64,000 bases of DNA from an uncultured Oscillospiraceae bacterium (lineage in GTDB: Bacteria > Bacillota > Clostridia > Oscillospirales > Acutalibacteraceae), in NCBI GenBank assembly GCA_900541975.1, contig UQLR01000013.1, positions 1 through 64,000 of the forward strand, read 5' to 3'. The translations under genes were made by a program, and so were the position numbers. Of this stretch, positions 32,880-41,232 are shown piece after piece (positions within the stretch are counted from its first letter, which is position 1; every line of letters starts with the position of its first letter). The notes under the pieces are model-generated. The model was not told the origin of the DNA, did not search any database, and was given only the letters and a program-made list of their open reading frames with translations.

Positions 32880-33177
32880 CAAAAGAGCTTAAACGAATAG
32901 GAAAGAATAAAAACTCCTTTTGTGTCATGTTGTTGCGGTGCAGGTAGTCCTTGATCCGCTGGAACAGATCTTTCGGTACCTGAAACGCCAAGGTTCTCAT
33001 GTTTCCCATAGTTTTCCCTTCTTTCATATCATTTTTCGGATGCAGCGCATCCTGCAGGGCCATTGCCACAAGCTCTGACATCGTCATCCCGTGACTTTGC
33101 AGATATTGGGTAACCTCTGCATGAAGCTGCTCATCGGCTTTGACTGTAATCCCTTTTTTTCCGTTAGCAGCCGCCAT
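32866..33177 (-). pseudogene. Truncated ribbon-helix-helix protein gene of ICE origin
   Basis: From ATG 33175-33177 the 103-codon frame encodes two ribbon-helix-helix-like units: KKGITVKADEQLHAEVTQYL with MTMSELVAMALQDAL, and MRTLAFQVPKDLFQRIKDYL with NNMTQKEF. After EF the sequence changes to unrelated FFPIRLSSFEPLA and stops inside the hairpin at 32866, so the normal C-terminus was lost. Such proteins are found in Tn1549-type conjugative elements, where they are small DNA-binding proteins. It overlaps the end of the upstream pseudogene. Confidence 0.6.
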
Positions 33178-33304
33178 CTTCACCTCTTTCCATAAATCTT
33201 TGGATTGCCCTTACCACGATTTCCTCCGCCGATACTTCCTCGATGGCTGCCTGGAACAGCAGCGGTTCCATCAGTTCTTCCGGAATCTCAATTTCCAGTT
33301 ACAA
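33164..33304 (-). pseudogene. Small ICE gene with a nonsense second codon
   Basis: On the reverse strand a good AGGAGGTGG site (near 33312-33320) leads to TTG (33302-33304), but the next codon is TAA (33299-33301). Beyond it the frame reads LEIEIPEELMEPLLFQAAIE and ends VVRAIQRFMERGEDGGC, overlapping the start of the ribbon-helix-helix gene. One base change from TAT or TAC would explain it. An internal ATG might still give a short product. Confidence 0.5.
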
Positions 33305-33852
33305 ATGTGTTCCACCTCCTACGGTCCCATGCCGGATTCCTGTTCCTATTCCCCCACTGCATTCTCAACAATATGCATCAACATATATATTTTTTTGGGA
33401 TACTAAAGGTTACACCCGGAACTAAAAATCTGGGAGATTGACTCAGACCACTCTTGTTTCTTCCCGGCTTGTAAATCACCCGGATTGCCGGAAAATACAC
33501 CATAACCAGCGGAAAATGAAACTGAACACCAAAGCGTTTACCCTGCTCTGCCTGTTAGTTATCAATAAAGGGCGGTTACATATGGCAGATGTATCAAAAA
33601 GTCTGGGGGGAGGGGATAGCCGGTTTTTATTGCTTACGCAGCGAGAGTTGGTTTGTTTTGTGTTTTGCACCTTTTTATGTTATAATAAAATATTGAATTT
33701 ATGCCCTGTGTTGCCTCGTGCCGCCCAGTCGGAAAACTTCATTTTAATGACTTGATTCGTGTAATCCGTATTTTAGCATACTTTTTGGACTGTGAAAAGC
33801 CTCAATTACACGAATTCCGGGGCGAATAGTAGTGATAGTAGGGAGTGTATAT
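33305..33852. other. Gene-free stretch before the truncated uvrB, with inverted repeat
   Basis: No gene is supported in these 548 bases. ATTCGTGTAAT (33755-33765) is inverted as ATTACACGAAT (33805-33815) just before the truncated uvrB, and TTATAATAAA near 33680-33690 is a possible -10. It contains the left promoter region of the original uvrB. Confidence 0.45.
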
Positions 33853-34137
33853 ATGGAAAAAAACAATCAGCCATTTAAGCTGGTATCAAAATATAAGCCT
33901 ACCGGCGACCAACCGCAGGCGATTGAAAAACTTGTAGAAGGCATCAAAAAAGGCGACAAAGAGCAGACGCTGCTGGGGGTTACGGGCTCCGGCAAAACAT
34001 TTACCATGGCCAATGTCATTGCGCAGGTGAATAGGCCTACGCTGGTTTTGGCACATAATAAGACGCTGGCAGCCCAGCTTTGTTCAGAATTTAAGGAATT
34101 TTTCCCAAACAATGCAGTCGAATATTTTGTTTCCTAA
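33853..34137 (+). pseudogene. uvrB: Truncated 5' end of uvrB left of the inserted element
   Basis: 94 codons aligning with the start of the complete uvrB at 41233: [20 protein letters not shown], the Walker [16 protein letters not shown], and ending AVEYFVS then TAA. The amino-acid match to the complete copy is high but the DNA differs at many third positions, so it is not a recent tandem duplication. GGGAG is spaced 7 bases before the ATG at 33853. It is cut within the region where UvrB continues [12 protein letters not shown]. It is most likely the host's original 5' end, displaced when the element inserted. Confidence 0.85.
34114..34136 (+). repeat. attL-like core of the uvrB-inserted element
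   Basis: GCAGTCGAATATTTTGT plus TTCCTA matches 41500-41522 at 22 of 23 positions. The two copies lie at the points where truncated and complete uvrB diverge from and rejoin each other, so they are the expected attachment cores. Confidence 0.75.
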
Positions 34138-34421
34138 TATTATAACCTTCTAAAATGAGTCCTTTTATATGCTTTTCAGTGTGTTTTGGTGTTGTTTTGT
34201 ATGTCAAAAGTGAACTGAACAGTACTACATGGACTAGGCAATATTAGATGGACAGGTGACTTTAGTCGTACATGAAAAGGAAAGCTGTCTATTCACCAAA
34301 AGTGTTTTTTATAGTTAATGGGGTTGTGCAGACAGTGTTTGATTAATACTGTAATTATCCATACCGTAGGTGTATAATTAAGCAAAAATTTAAAAGGTAG
34401 AGAATGAGAGGAGGGGCCATT
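34138..34421 (+). promoter_or_regulatory. Left end of element with tentative promoter
   Basis: No gene is seen. TATAAT at 34373-34378 with a weak TGTAAT 17 bp upstream (34350-34355) may drive the next gene, whose AGGAGG is at 34409-34414. Confidence 0.4.
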
Positions 34422-36320
34422 ATGATGAATACAGTTGTGGTTTTAGAGGCTGGAATTGGTGCTATATCTTTAGGATTTGCAGCAGCTGGTTTTCAAATAG
34501 TAGCTGCATTTGAAAAAGATAAGAAAGCGGTTGATCTCTATAAGCGCAATATCAATGATGAAATATATGAATACGGTTTGATGGACCTGTCACCCAAAGA
34601 AATTCCAGATGCTGATGTGATCGCTGTAGATCTGATGGGGATGCCTTCTTTTAAAGGTAAAGAACGAAATCGGTCAAAAGAATCCTGGGTCGGTGATGTG
34701 TACTTAAATAAAGCCTGCGAGATCATAAAAGGAAAAAATCCGTTGGCATTTTGTTTTGTGATGGGAAGGACAGTATATAAGAATCCTGTTTGGACAAAAT
34801 TTTTGAAAGAGTTATCAGATCTCAACTATAATTTTGTGTGGAAAGTGATAAATACCAGAGAAGCAACTGGTTTTCCAGTAACGGAAGAACGAGTTTATGT
34901 AATTGGAAGCCGAGTAGCAGAATATAGAATTCAAATTCCAGAGACTGAGTTTACAGATCACACATTTTCATTTAAGGATTTTGTATCCTGCGCAGTGGAA
35001 GACGACTGGTATTATAGGGTTGATAAAGAAAAGATTCAAGAGAGTGCTAAAGACAACTGTTTTCTCTGTTGGAGAAGAGAAAAATATGTTGAACGTCCTT
35101 ATGTGGACTGGAATTTGATGAAACCACCTTTGGTAAAAGTTGATGGGAAACCTCGTAAATTAACACACCGTGAAATGGCGAGACTAAAAGGATTTCCGGA
35201 AAATTTTGATTTTGATGTGTCAAATAAGGCTTGGCTTTATAGAATGTTAGTATATGCGCCTAATGTACAGGTGGTTAAACGCGTGGCGGCAGGTAGCTTG
35301 ATTCAGCCCCAAACCCCTCTGCGAAAAATGCAGATGGTAAACAGTCAGAAATTTGAAGAATTGTTTCGTCAATATTTGAAACAGCAGGGCGGTGAAATAC
35401 AGGAATCTTCTGATGGTACTGATATAGATTTCACTTATACATATGAAGGCTCGAGGGTGTACTTTAACCTGAAGTTTTATAACAGTGATTTTTTGATGAA
35501 ACAGAATTTGCAAAAATTGTGTAGTCGCCTGTCGAAAAAAGAAAGACCCGATGGCGGCAGCCTGATTCTTGTAGTGGCCAATATAGTTTCTGATGAAATA
35601 AAGAAATCATGTAAAGCGGAATTTGGGATCTTTATATGGGATATAAGAAATCTTCTTTGGCTTTTTGAAGAAATTTCGGTAATTAAAAATGAGCTCATTG
35701 CTCTGTTAAATTACAGTGTAGAATCAATTGATCTGGAGAGACCTGTACCGCCTGTTTTTGATAATAGTGAAGAAAAAACGGTGAACTGTAGCCTGAAGGA
35801 AAAGCTGCAGAGGATCAAACCCGGGCTGGAGCAGTACCAGCAATATGAGGATGTTTGCGTAGAAATTTTGAAATATGTTTTGGGTGATTACCTGACATTA
35901 TGGGATGTCCAAGAAAAAACAAATAATGGTATGTATCGATTTGATCTGTGCTGTAAAATCAAGAGTGGAACAAACCAGGACTTTTTTAATATGGTTCAGC
36001 AGTATTTCAATACCAAATATATCGTATTTGAATTTAAGAACTATAATGAACAAATTACGCAGAAAGAGATATATACCACAGAAAAATATTTGTATGAAAA
36101 GGCCTTGCGTAGAGTTGCGGTGATCATCTCAAGGAAAGGAGCGGACGAAAATGCTCTTGCCGCGGCAAGAGGCAGTCTCCGAGAAACTGGGAAACTGATT
36201 CTTTGCCTGTCTGACAAGGATATTATGGATTTGATTGATATCAAAGATAAAAATGAGCAATCCACTGGAAACTTTTTGGAAGCAATGCTGGATGATCTTC
36301 TCATTCATTTGGAAAAATAA
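34422..36320 (+). CDS. Catalytically dead C5-methyltransferase fold fused to nuclease-like domains
   Basis: A 632-residue protein. Residues 1-300 have the frame of a DNA cytosine-5 methyltransferase: motif I VVVLEAGIGAISLGFAAAGF, motif VIII FPVTEERVYVIGSR, motif IX KLTHREMARLKGFPENFDF and motif X YRMLVYAPNVQVVKRVAAGS. The catalytic Pro-Cys-Gln of motif IV is replaced by VDLMGMPSF and the ENV of motif VI by VMGRTV, so it should not methylate. About 325-430 resembles a worn nuclease fold (VYFNLKFYN). About 500-632 has a PD-(D/E)XK pattern: YRFDLCCKIK, then YIVFEFKNYNEQ. It may bind or sense DNA and cut it. Cargo of the uvrB element. Confidence 0.72.
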   Translation: MMNTVVVLEAGIGAISLGFAAAGFQIVAAFEKDKKAVDLYKRNINDEIYEYGLMDLSPKEIPDADVIAVDLMGMPSFKGKERNRSKESWVGDVYLNKACEIIKGKNPLAFCFVMGRTVYKNPVWTKFLKELSDLNYNFVWKVINTREATGFPVTEERVYVIGSRVAEYRIQIPETEFTDHTFSFKDFVSCAVEDDWYYRVDKEKIQESAKDNCFLCWRREKYVERPYVDWNLMKPPLVKVDGKPRKLTHREMARLKGFPENFDFDVSNKAWLYRMLVYAPNVQVVKRVAAGSLIQPQTPLRKMQMVNSQKFEELFRQYLKQQGGEIQESSDGTDIDFTYTYEGSRVYFNLKFYNSDFLMKQNLQKLCSRLSKKERPDGGSLILVVANIVSDEIKKSCKAEFGIFIWDIRNLLWLFEEISVIKNELIALLNYSVESIDLERPVPPVFDNSEEKTVNCSLKEKLQRIKPGLEQYQQYEDVCVEILKYVLGDYLTLWDVQEKTNNGMYRFDLCCKIKSGTNQDFFNMVQQYFNTKYIVFEFKNYNEQITQKEIYTTEKYLYEKALRRVAVIISRKGADENALAAARGSLRETGKLILCLSDKDIMDLIDIKDKNEQSTGNFLEAMLDDLLIHLEK

Positions 36321-36352
36321 ATAAGTTTACAAAAAACAGGAGAAATGACGTG

Positions 36353-36384
36353 GCCGGATTTTCAAAAAATCCGGCTTCTTTTTT
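36353..36384 (+). terminator. Rho-independent terminator
   Basis: GCCGGATTTT (36353-36362) pairs with AAAATCCGGC (36366-36375) and a T-rich tail follows. It separates the methyltransferase-like gene from the integrases. Confidence 0.85.
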
Positions 36385-36448
36385 GCTTGTTTTACGGAAT
36401 GTCTTTCATATTTAAAATGAACTCTTAATGAAGAAAGGAGAGGATATC

Positions 36449-37572
36449 ATGGCTAAAAAGCCGACTATATTTTATAACGGGAAAACATGGAGCTACCGCT
36501 ATAAAATCTTAGATGAGAATTTAATAACAAGATATCGCGTGAAAGGAGGATATCAAACAGAAAAAGAAGCGGAAGAGGCCTACTATGTGCATCAGCAAAA
36601 AATAAAGTCTGAAGAAAGTCATCTTGTACCGAACAACGAAAATACAGAATCCTTTGCAAAATACTTTGAGGATTGGTTTCTCCATAAAGAGTCTCTGCAG
36701 GGAACAACTAGACTTGTATATACCTATGTAATGGATCTTATTTTGCCGGAATTACAAAACGTAAGATTAGGTGCGATAAATTCTGAATATTTAAAGGCGA
36801 AGATTTCCTGGATTACAAAACGAGCCCCTTCCTATGGGGAAAAATTATATGAATTGTTTTCTATGACATTTAAAGATGCGTACTATGCAGGGAAAATAGT
36901 CTATAATCCATTAAAAAATGTACGAAAGCCAGTTCGAAAGAAATCCACTTTAAAAATATTGACTGACGAAGAAAGAAGAAGCCTGTTTCAGGCAATATTC
37001 ATAGTAATTGGTGCCTTGAGCTATTGCTTGCCTTACTCTGCGGATTGAGAAAAGGAGAAATTATCGGACTGAAATTTTCAGATTTTAATTTTGAAGAGAA
37101 AAAAGTTTACATTCAAAGACAAGTCATACAAGAAATCTCAGGAGAAAATAGAAACATGGCAATCGTAAAACCATTAAATACGTCTGGTGGAAAAAGAGTG
37201 ATATCTGTACCATCGATTGTTTTAGATGAAGTAAAACGGAGAAAGGCAAAAGTAGAATATGAAAAAAGGATTTGCAAAAGCGGATATGAAGATCAAGGGT
37301 ATCTCTGCTGTCAAAAAAACGGACGTTGTAGAAGCAGGTCTTCATTGAATACAGAATTAGATAAATTATGTGACAGAAATGGGTTGCCACACCTTTCCGT
37401 GGATAATCTGCGGGATATTTATGCAGCAATGATGCTGCAAACCCAAAATGTATCCTTTGTAACCCTAAAAGGGCTCATGGGCTATTCTTCTATTGAGGAG
37501 GTATATGAGAGATATTGTGGCCTGGCGGAACTAAATACGGATGTTGCAGATATGATTGACAAGGTTTTTTAA
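36449..37572 (+). pseudogene. Tyrosine recombinase 1 of the uvrB element, frameshifted
   Basis: From ATG 36449 (AGAAAGGAGAGG upstream) the frame encodes an arm-binding domain (YNGKTWSYRYKILDENL), a SAM-like core-binding domain, then goes out of frame near 37000 and stops at 37048. The next phase continues LLLALLCGLRKGEIIGLKFS to 37572. Adding one T at about 36999 restores QAIFHSNWCLELLLALLCGL. The C-terminal part keeps the first catalytic Arg and a Tyr, but the His-x-x-Arg box reads VDNLRDIY, so both His are lost. It is probably an accessory or decaying partner of the intact integrase at 37601; a one-base sequencing error is possible. Confidence 0.75.
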
Positions 37573-37600
37573 AGATTATTTTACAAGGCGGATGTAGGAC

Positions 37601-38836
37601 ATGAGAGAAAATTTGCTTGGCTGGAAGATAGGGAATGTAATGCCTATTGGAGCGAGTTATGGCTTTCGAATTAAACTGATATTTGAATGGGGCGAAAAAA
37701 TCCACCAAAAAAGCGGATTTTTAAGAAAGGAAGATGCAGAAAGGATACGAGATCTAACGGTTGTAGAATTCTATAATAATTGTTATGTGTTGGATAGAAG
37801 CATAAGTACAGAATCGTTTTATGTTGACTGGTTGGAACAGGTAAAACGGCCGTTATTGACAAACGATTCTTATCAGACATATAAAAACTGTGTTTATAAC
37901 TATATCATTCCGTTCATGGGGCATGTTCGAATGGCAGAAATTAAAAGAATCCATGTGGAAGCTCTTTATCAAAAAGCAGTTGAGCGTTCTTTTTCGGTAG
38001 CGAAAATCTTGAAGACTGTAGTAACATCTTCTATGAAATACGCTGTAGAACAACATTATATATCATACAACCCTTCAGAGGACGTCAAATTACCGCAGGT
38101 AAAAAGGGATAACAGTTACAGGAAAAAGAAAACCACGGCAATTCTAAATAAGGTACAATTAAGACATTTGTTATCCGTAAGTCGAGGTACTTCTATGTAT
38201 CTTCCTATTTTGTTTGCCTCTTTAATGGGACTGCGCCGTGGAGAAATCATAGGCCTAAAATATAGCGATGTTGACTTTCAGAGAAAGACAATTCATATTC
38301 AACGCCAATTAGGGAAGGACCCTGCAATATCTAGTGATGAATTGGATCCTAAAACAATAACCAAACAGGAGATCGCCTTAAAAACACCGAACAGCAACCG
38401 TATTTTGAAATTACCAGATCTGGTGTTTCAAGCAATTATGGAAGAACGGGCGTTGTATGAACAGCGGAAAAGACGAAGAAAAAAAGAATTTCTGGACCTA
38501 AATTTTATTTGTTGTTCAAGTTATGGCCGACCCAGAAGCCGGTCATATTTCTGGGCTCCCTTTAAGAAAATACTACAGAAAAATAACCTGTCTGATATTC
38601 CTTGGCATGGGCTAAGGCATACCTACACAACCATTTTGCTGAGAGAAAGGTGCAGTTTGATTGCAGTATCTCGTTCTCTGGGACATAGCAAAGCAACATT
38701 TACTGCCAATTTTTATGTGAATGAGTCGGAAATGATCGATGGAATATGTCTGGACGTGGAACGTCAGCAGGAAGAGAATGAAAATAATTTTTCTGATACC
38801 GTTTTGTCAGATGTATTTATTGATTCCTTGAGATAA
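37601..38836 (+). CDS. Tyrosine recombinase/integrase of the uvrB element
   Basis: A 411-residue phage-type integrase. An AP2-like arm-binding N-terminus is followed by a core-binding domain (DSYQTYKNCVYNYIIPFMGH) and a catalytic domain with MGLRRGEIIGLKYSD (Arg, about 211), IPWHGLRHTYTTILL (His-x-x-Arg-His, about 335) and LGHSKATFTANFY (His and the nucleophile Tyr, about 371). All six catalytic residues appear present. It lies 28 bases after the degenerate integrase and probably catalyses integration at the 23-bp core inside uvrB. Confidence 0.9.
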   Translation: MRENLLGWKIGNVMPIGASYGFRIKLIFEWGEKIHQKSGFLRKEDAERIRDLTVVEFYNNCYVLDRSISTESFYVDWLEQVKRPLLTNDSYQTYKNCVYNYIIPFMGHVRMAEIKRIHVEALYQKAVERSFSVAKILKTVVTSSMKYAVEQHYISYNPSEDVKLPQVKRDNSYRKKKTTAILNKVQLRHLLSVSRGTSMYLPILFASLMGLRRGEIIGLKYSDVDFQRKTIHIQRQLGKDPAISSDELDPKTITKQEIALKTPNSNRILKLPDLVFQAIMEERALYEQRKRRRKKEFLDLNFICCSSYGRPRSRSYFWAPFKKILQKNNLSDIPWHGLRHTYTTILLRERCSLIAVSRSLGHSKATFTANFYVNESEMIDGICLDVERQQEENENNFSDTVLSDVFIDSLR

Positions 38837-38933
38837 AAGAATAAATCATAGCAAGCTTTATTTTGTTCCGAATGATGTTGATTTTATTCTGGAAATAGCC
38901 TATAATATACTTAAAAGGATTGGAGGTGCTAGA

Positions 38934-40799
38934 ATGGGCGATACCATGACCGTAAAGGAAGCGGCAATACTGTGGGGGATCACAGAACGCCGGGTAACTG
39001 TCCTATGCAAAGAGGGACGGATAAAAGGAGCATATAAGAGAGGCCGCAGGTGGGTAATTCCTGCGAATACCGAAAGACCTGCGGACAACCGGATCAAAAC
39101 CGGTGCATACAGAAAAACAAAAAAATCGTCGGACTTACCGCTGCCGGTTGGAATTTCAGACTACCGCTTAGCTTCATCCCAGTATTATTATGTGGATAAG
39201 ACCATGATGATTAAAGAATTTTTGGATGAGCGTCCAATGGTATCGTTGTTTACCCGTCCGCGCCGTTTTGGAAAAACTCTGAATATGGATATGATCCGCA
39301 CCTTTTTTGAAAAGACAGACGAAGATACTTCCATTTATTTCAGAGATAAAAAGATTTGGGCCTGCGGCAAAAAGTATCGGGACTATCAGGGCAAATACCC
39401 GGTGATTTTTATCACCTTTAAGGATGTAAAGAGGGATACCTGGGAAGAAACTTATGATCAGATATCAAAAATTCTGAGGCAGGAATTTGAACGCCATAGT
39501 GAGCTTTTGGAAAGCAATCGGTGCAGTCAATATGAAAAATCATACTTTAAAGCTGTTTTGGAAGAGACAGCGGACAGTACTGACATCATGATGTCTCTGC
39601 AAAGGCTTTCCCAAATGTTGGACGAACATTATGGCATAGCGCCAATTATTATTATCGATGAGTATGATACGCCGATTCAACAGGGACATATGAGAGGCTT
39701 CTACGATGAAGTAATACTTTTCATGCGCAACCTGTTTTCGGGCGGTTTGAAGGATAACCGTCATCTGTCCTATGGCTTTTTAACTGGGATTCTTCGTGTT
39801 GCAAAAGAGAGCATTTTTAGTGGTCTGAATAATCTTGCAGTCAATTCCATTTTAGATAATCGATACAGCGAGTATTTTGGTTTTACACCGGAAGAGGTAA
39901 AAGAGATTGCCCGCTATTACCAAGCGGAAGAAAGATACGGGGAAATTTGCACATGGTATGATGGGTACCGTTTTGGCGATTCGGAAATATTCAACCCGTG
40001 GTCCGTTATTAATTATTTTAGAAATCAATGTCAGCCCAAAGCTTTTTGGCAGTCAACTGGTAGCAATGAGATTATTGGTGAGGTTCTGACGAATGCAGAT
40101 AATGACATCTATGAACGCCTCAATGCTTTATTGCAGGGGAAATCTTTCCTGACGTATATTGATACCGGGGTCATTTATCCCCAAATTCGAAATAATCCTT
40201 CTTCTGTGTACAGTTTTCTCCTCGTTGCTGGCTATCTGAAAGTCGTAAAGGAAGAGCCTACTTTCAGCGGTGATTATATGTGTGAAGTGGCGCTGCCTAA
40301 CCAGGAGATCGCGTTTGTCTATAACAAAGAAATTCTGCAAAAATTAACAGATATCATTCCTCAGGCTACCGCGATTTCGATTCAGGAAGCATTGTATTCT
40401 AATGATGCGCAGAAACTGCAAAAAGAGATGCATAAGCTTCTTCTCCAATCGGTAAGCTGTTTTGATACCGTAGGAGAAAACTTTTATCATGGTTTTGTTT
40501 TAGGGCTTTGTGCGATGATGGATAACCGTTACTATATCAGTTCGAACGGCGAATCAGGCGAGGGACGATATGATATCCAATTGATGCCTAAATTAGAGAA
40601 TATGCCGGGTATTTTGATTGAACTGAAGGCGACAAAGAGCTTTTCGGAAGAGAAATTGAAACGGCTTTCAGAGATGGCTTTGGCGCAGATTGAGGATCGT
40701 AAGTACGATACTGATATGCGCGCTAAGGGTGTTAAAACGATCTTCAAGTATGGAGTTGCCTTCAGCGGGAAACAGGTTGAGATTACTGCATCTTTATGA
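38934..40799 (+). CDS. HTH plus AAA-ATPase-like and DUF1703 nuclease-like protein
   Basis: A 621-residue protein. Residues 1-50 are an excisionase/MerR-like helix-turn-helix (MTVKEAAILWGITERRVTVL). About 68-330 is the AAA-ATPase-like domain PF09820: VDKTMMIKEFL, the P-loop variant RPRRFGKTLNMDM and Walker B IIIIDEYDTPIQ. The C-terminus matches DUF1703, a PD-(D/E)XK-like fold: GEGRYDIQLMP and GILIELKATKS (about 540-565). Most members of this family lack the HTH; here it may bind the element's ends or promoter. GGAGG precedes the ATG. Biological role is unproven; some relatives are linked to mobile elements. Confidence 0.82.
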   Translation: MGDTMTVKEAAILWGITERRVTVLCKEGRIKGAYKRGRRWVIPANTERPADNRIKTGAYRKTKKSSDLPLPVGISDYRLASSQYYYVDKTMMIKEFLDERPMVSLFTRPRRFGKTLNMDMIRTFFEKTDEDTSIYFRDKKIWACGKKYRDYQGKYPVIFITFKDVKRDTWEETYDQISKILRQEFERHSELLESNRCSQYEKSYFKAVLEETADSTDIMMSLQRLSQMLDEHYGIAPIIIIDEYDTPIQQGHMRGFYDEVILFMRNLFSGGLKDNRHLSYGFLTGILRVAKESIFSGLNNLAVNSILDNRYSEYFGFTPEEVKEIARYYQAEERYGEICTWYDGYRFGDSEIFNPWSVINYFRNQCQPKAFWQSTGSNEIIGEVLTNADNDIYERLNALLQGKSFLTYIDTGVIYPQIRNNPSSVYSFLLVAGYLKVVKEEPTFSGDYMCEVALPNQEIAFVYNKEILQKLTDIIPQATAISIQEALYSNDAQKLQKEMHKLLLQSVSCFDTVGENFYHGFVLGLCAMMDNRYYISSNGESGEGRYDIQLMPKLENMPGILIELKATKSFSEEKLKRLSEMALAQIEDRKYDTDMRAKGVKTIFKYGVAFSGKQVEITASL

Positions 40800-41232
40800 G
40801 TATCATTATGTTGAAAAATGAACACTGATATAGATGTAAATAGTGAGAAGGAATAAGTGAAGGGAAACGGGAAAAGTTCTATACTCTTTATGAAAAATTT
40901 TTAGATAAGCTACGGAAAATAGAACCTGTTACAACTGATTACGTGGTTTTATATTGAGCATGTTTTAAAAACAACTTCAATATCTTGCATATTAAAATTG
41001 AGGTCGAAAATAGTGGATCGGTTGACTTATTAGATGTATATTGAAGAATTGAAAAATATGAGGTTTTGTGGTATACTGAAATATTAGCATAAGTCTTGTG
41101 GAATTAGTTTTTATGGAATCGCGAATTTTTGGTGAGCAAATTCGCGATTGGCTGAAATTACTGAGAAAACAGGCCGTTGAAAAAATCCATATTTGGGCCA
41201 ATGGTAGCTATAATCAATAGAGGAAATCGTGT
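40800..41232 (+). other. Right end of the element and uvrB promoter region
   Basis: No gene is supported. AATCGCGAATTT (41117-41128) is perfectly inverted at 41138-41149. TATACT near 41073 is a possible -10 for uvrB. GAGGAAA at 41220-41226 is the ribosome site of uvrB. If the element supplied this end, it also supplied the present uvrB promoter. Confidence 0.45.

Noticed and set aside
34422..36320. Active DNA cytosine-5 methyltransferase
   Set aside because: The overall motif order fits, but motif IV lacks the Pro-Cys-Gln nucleophile loop and motif VI lacks Glu-Asn-Val.
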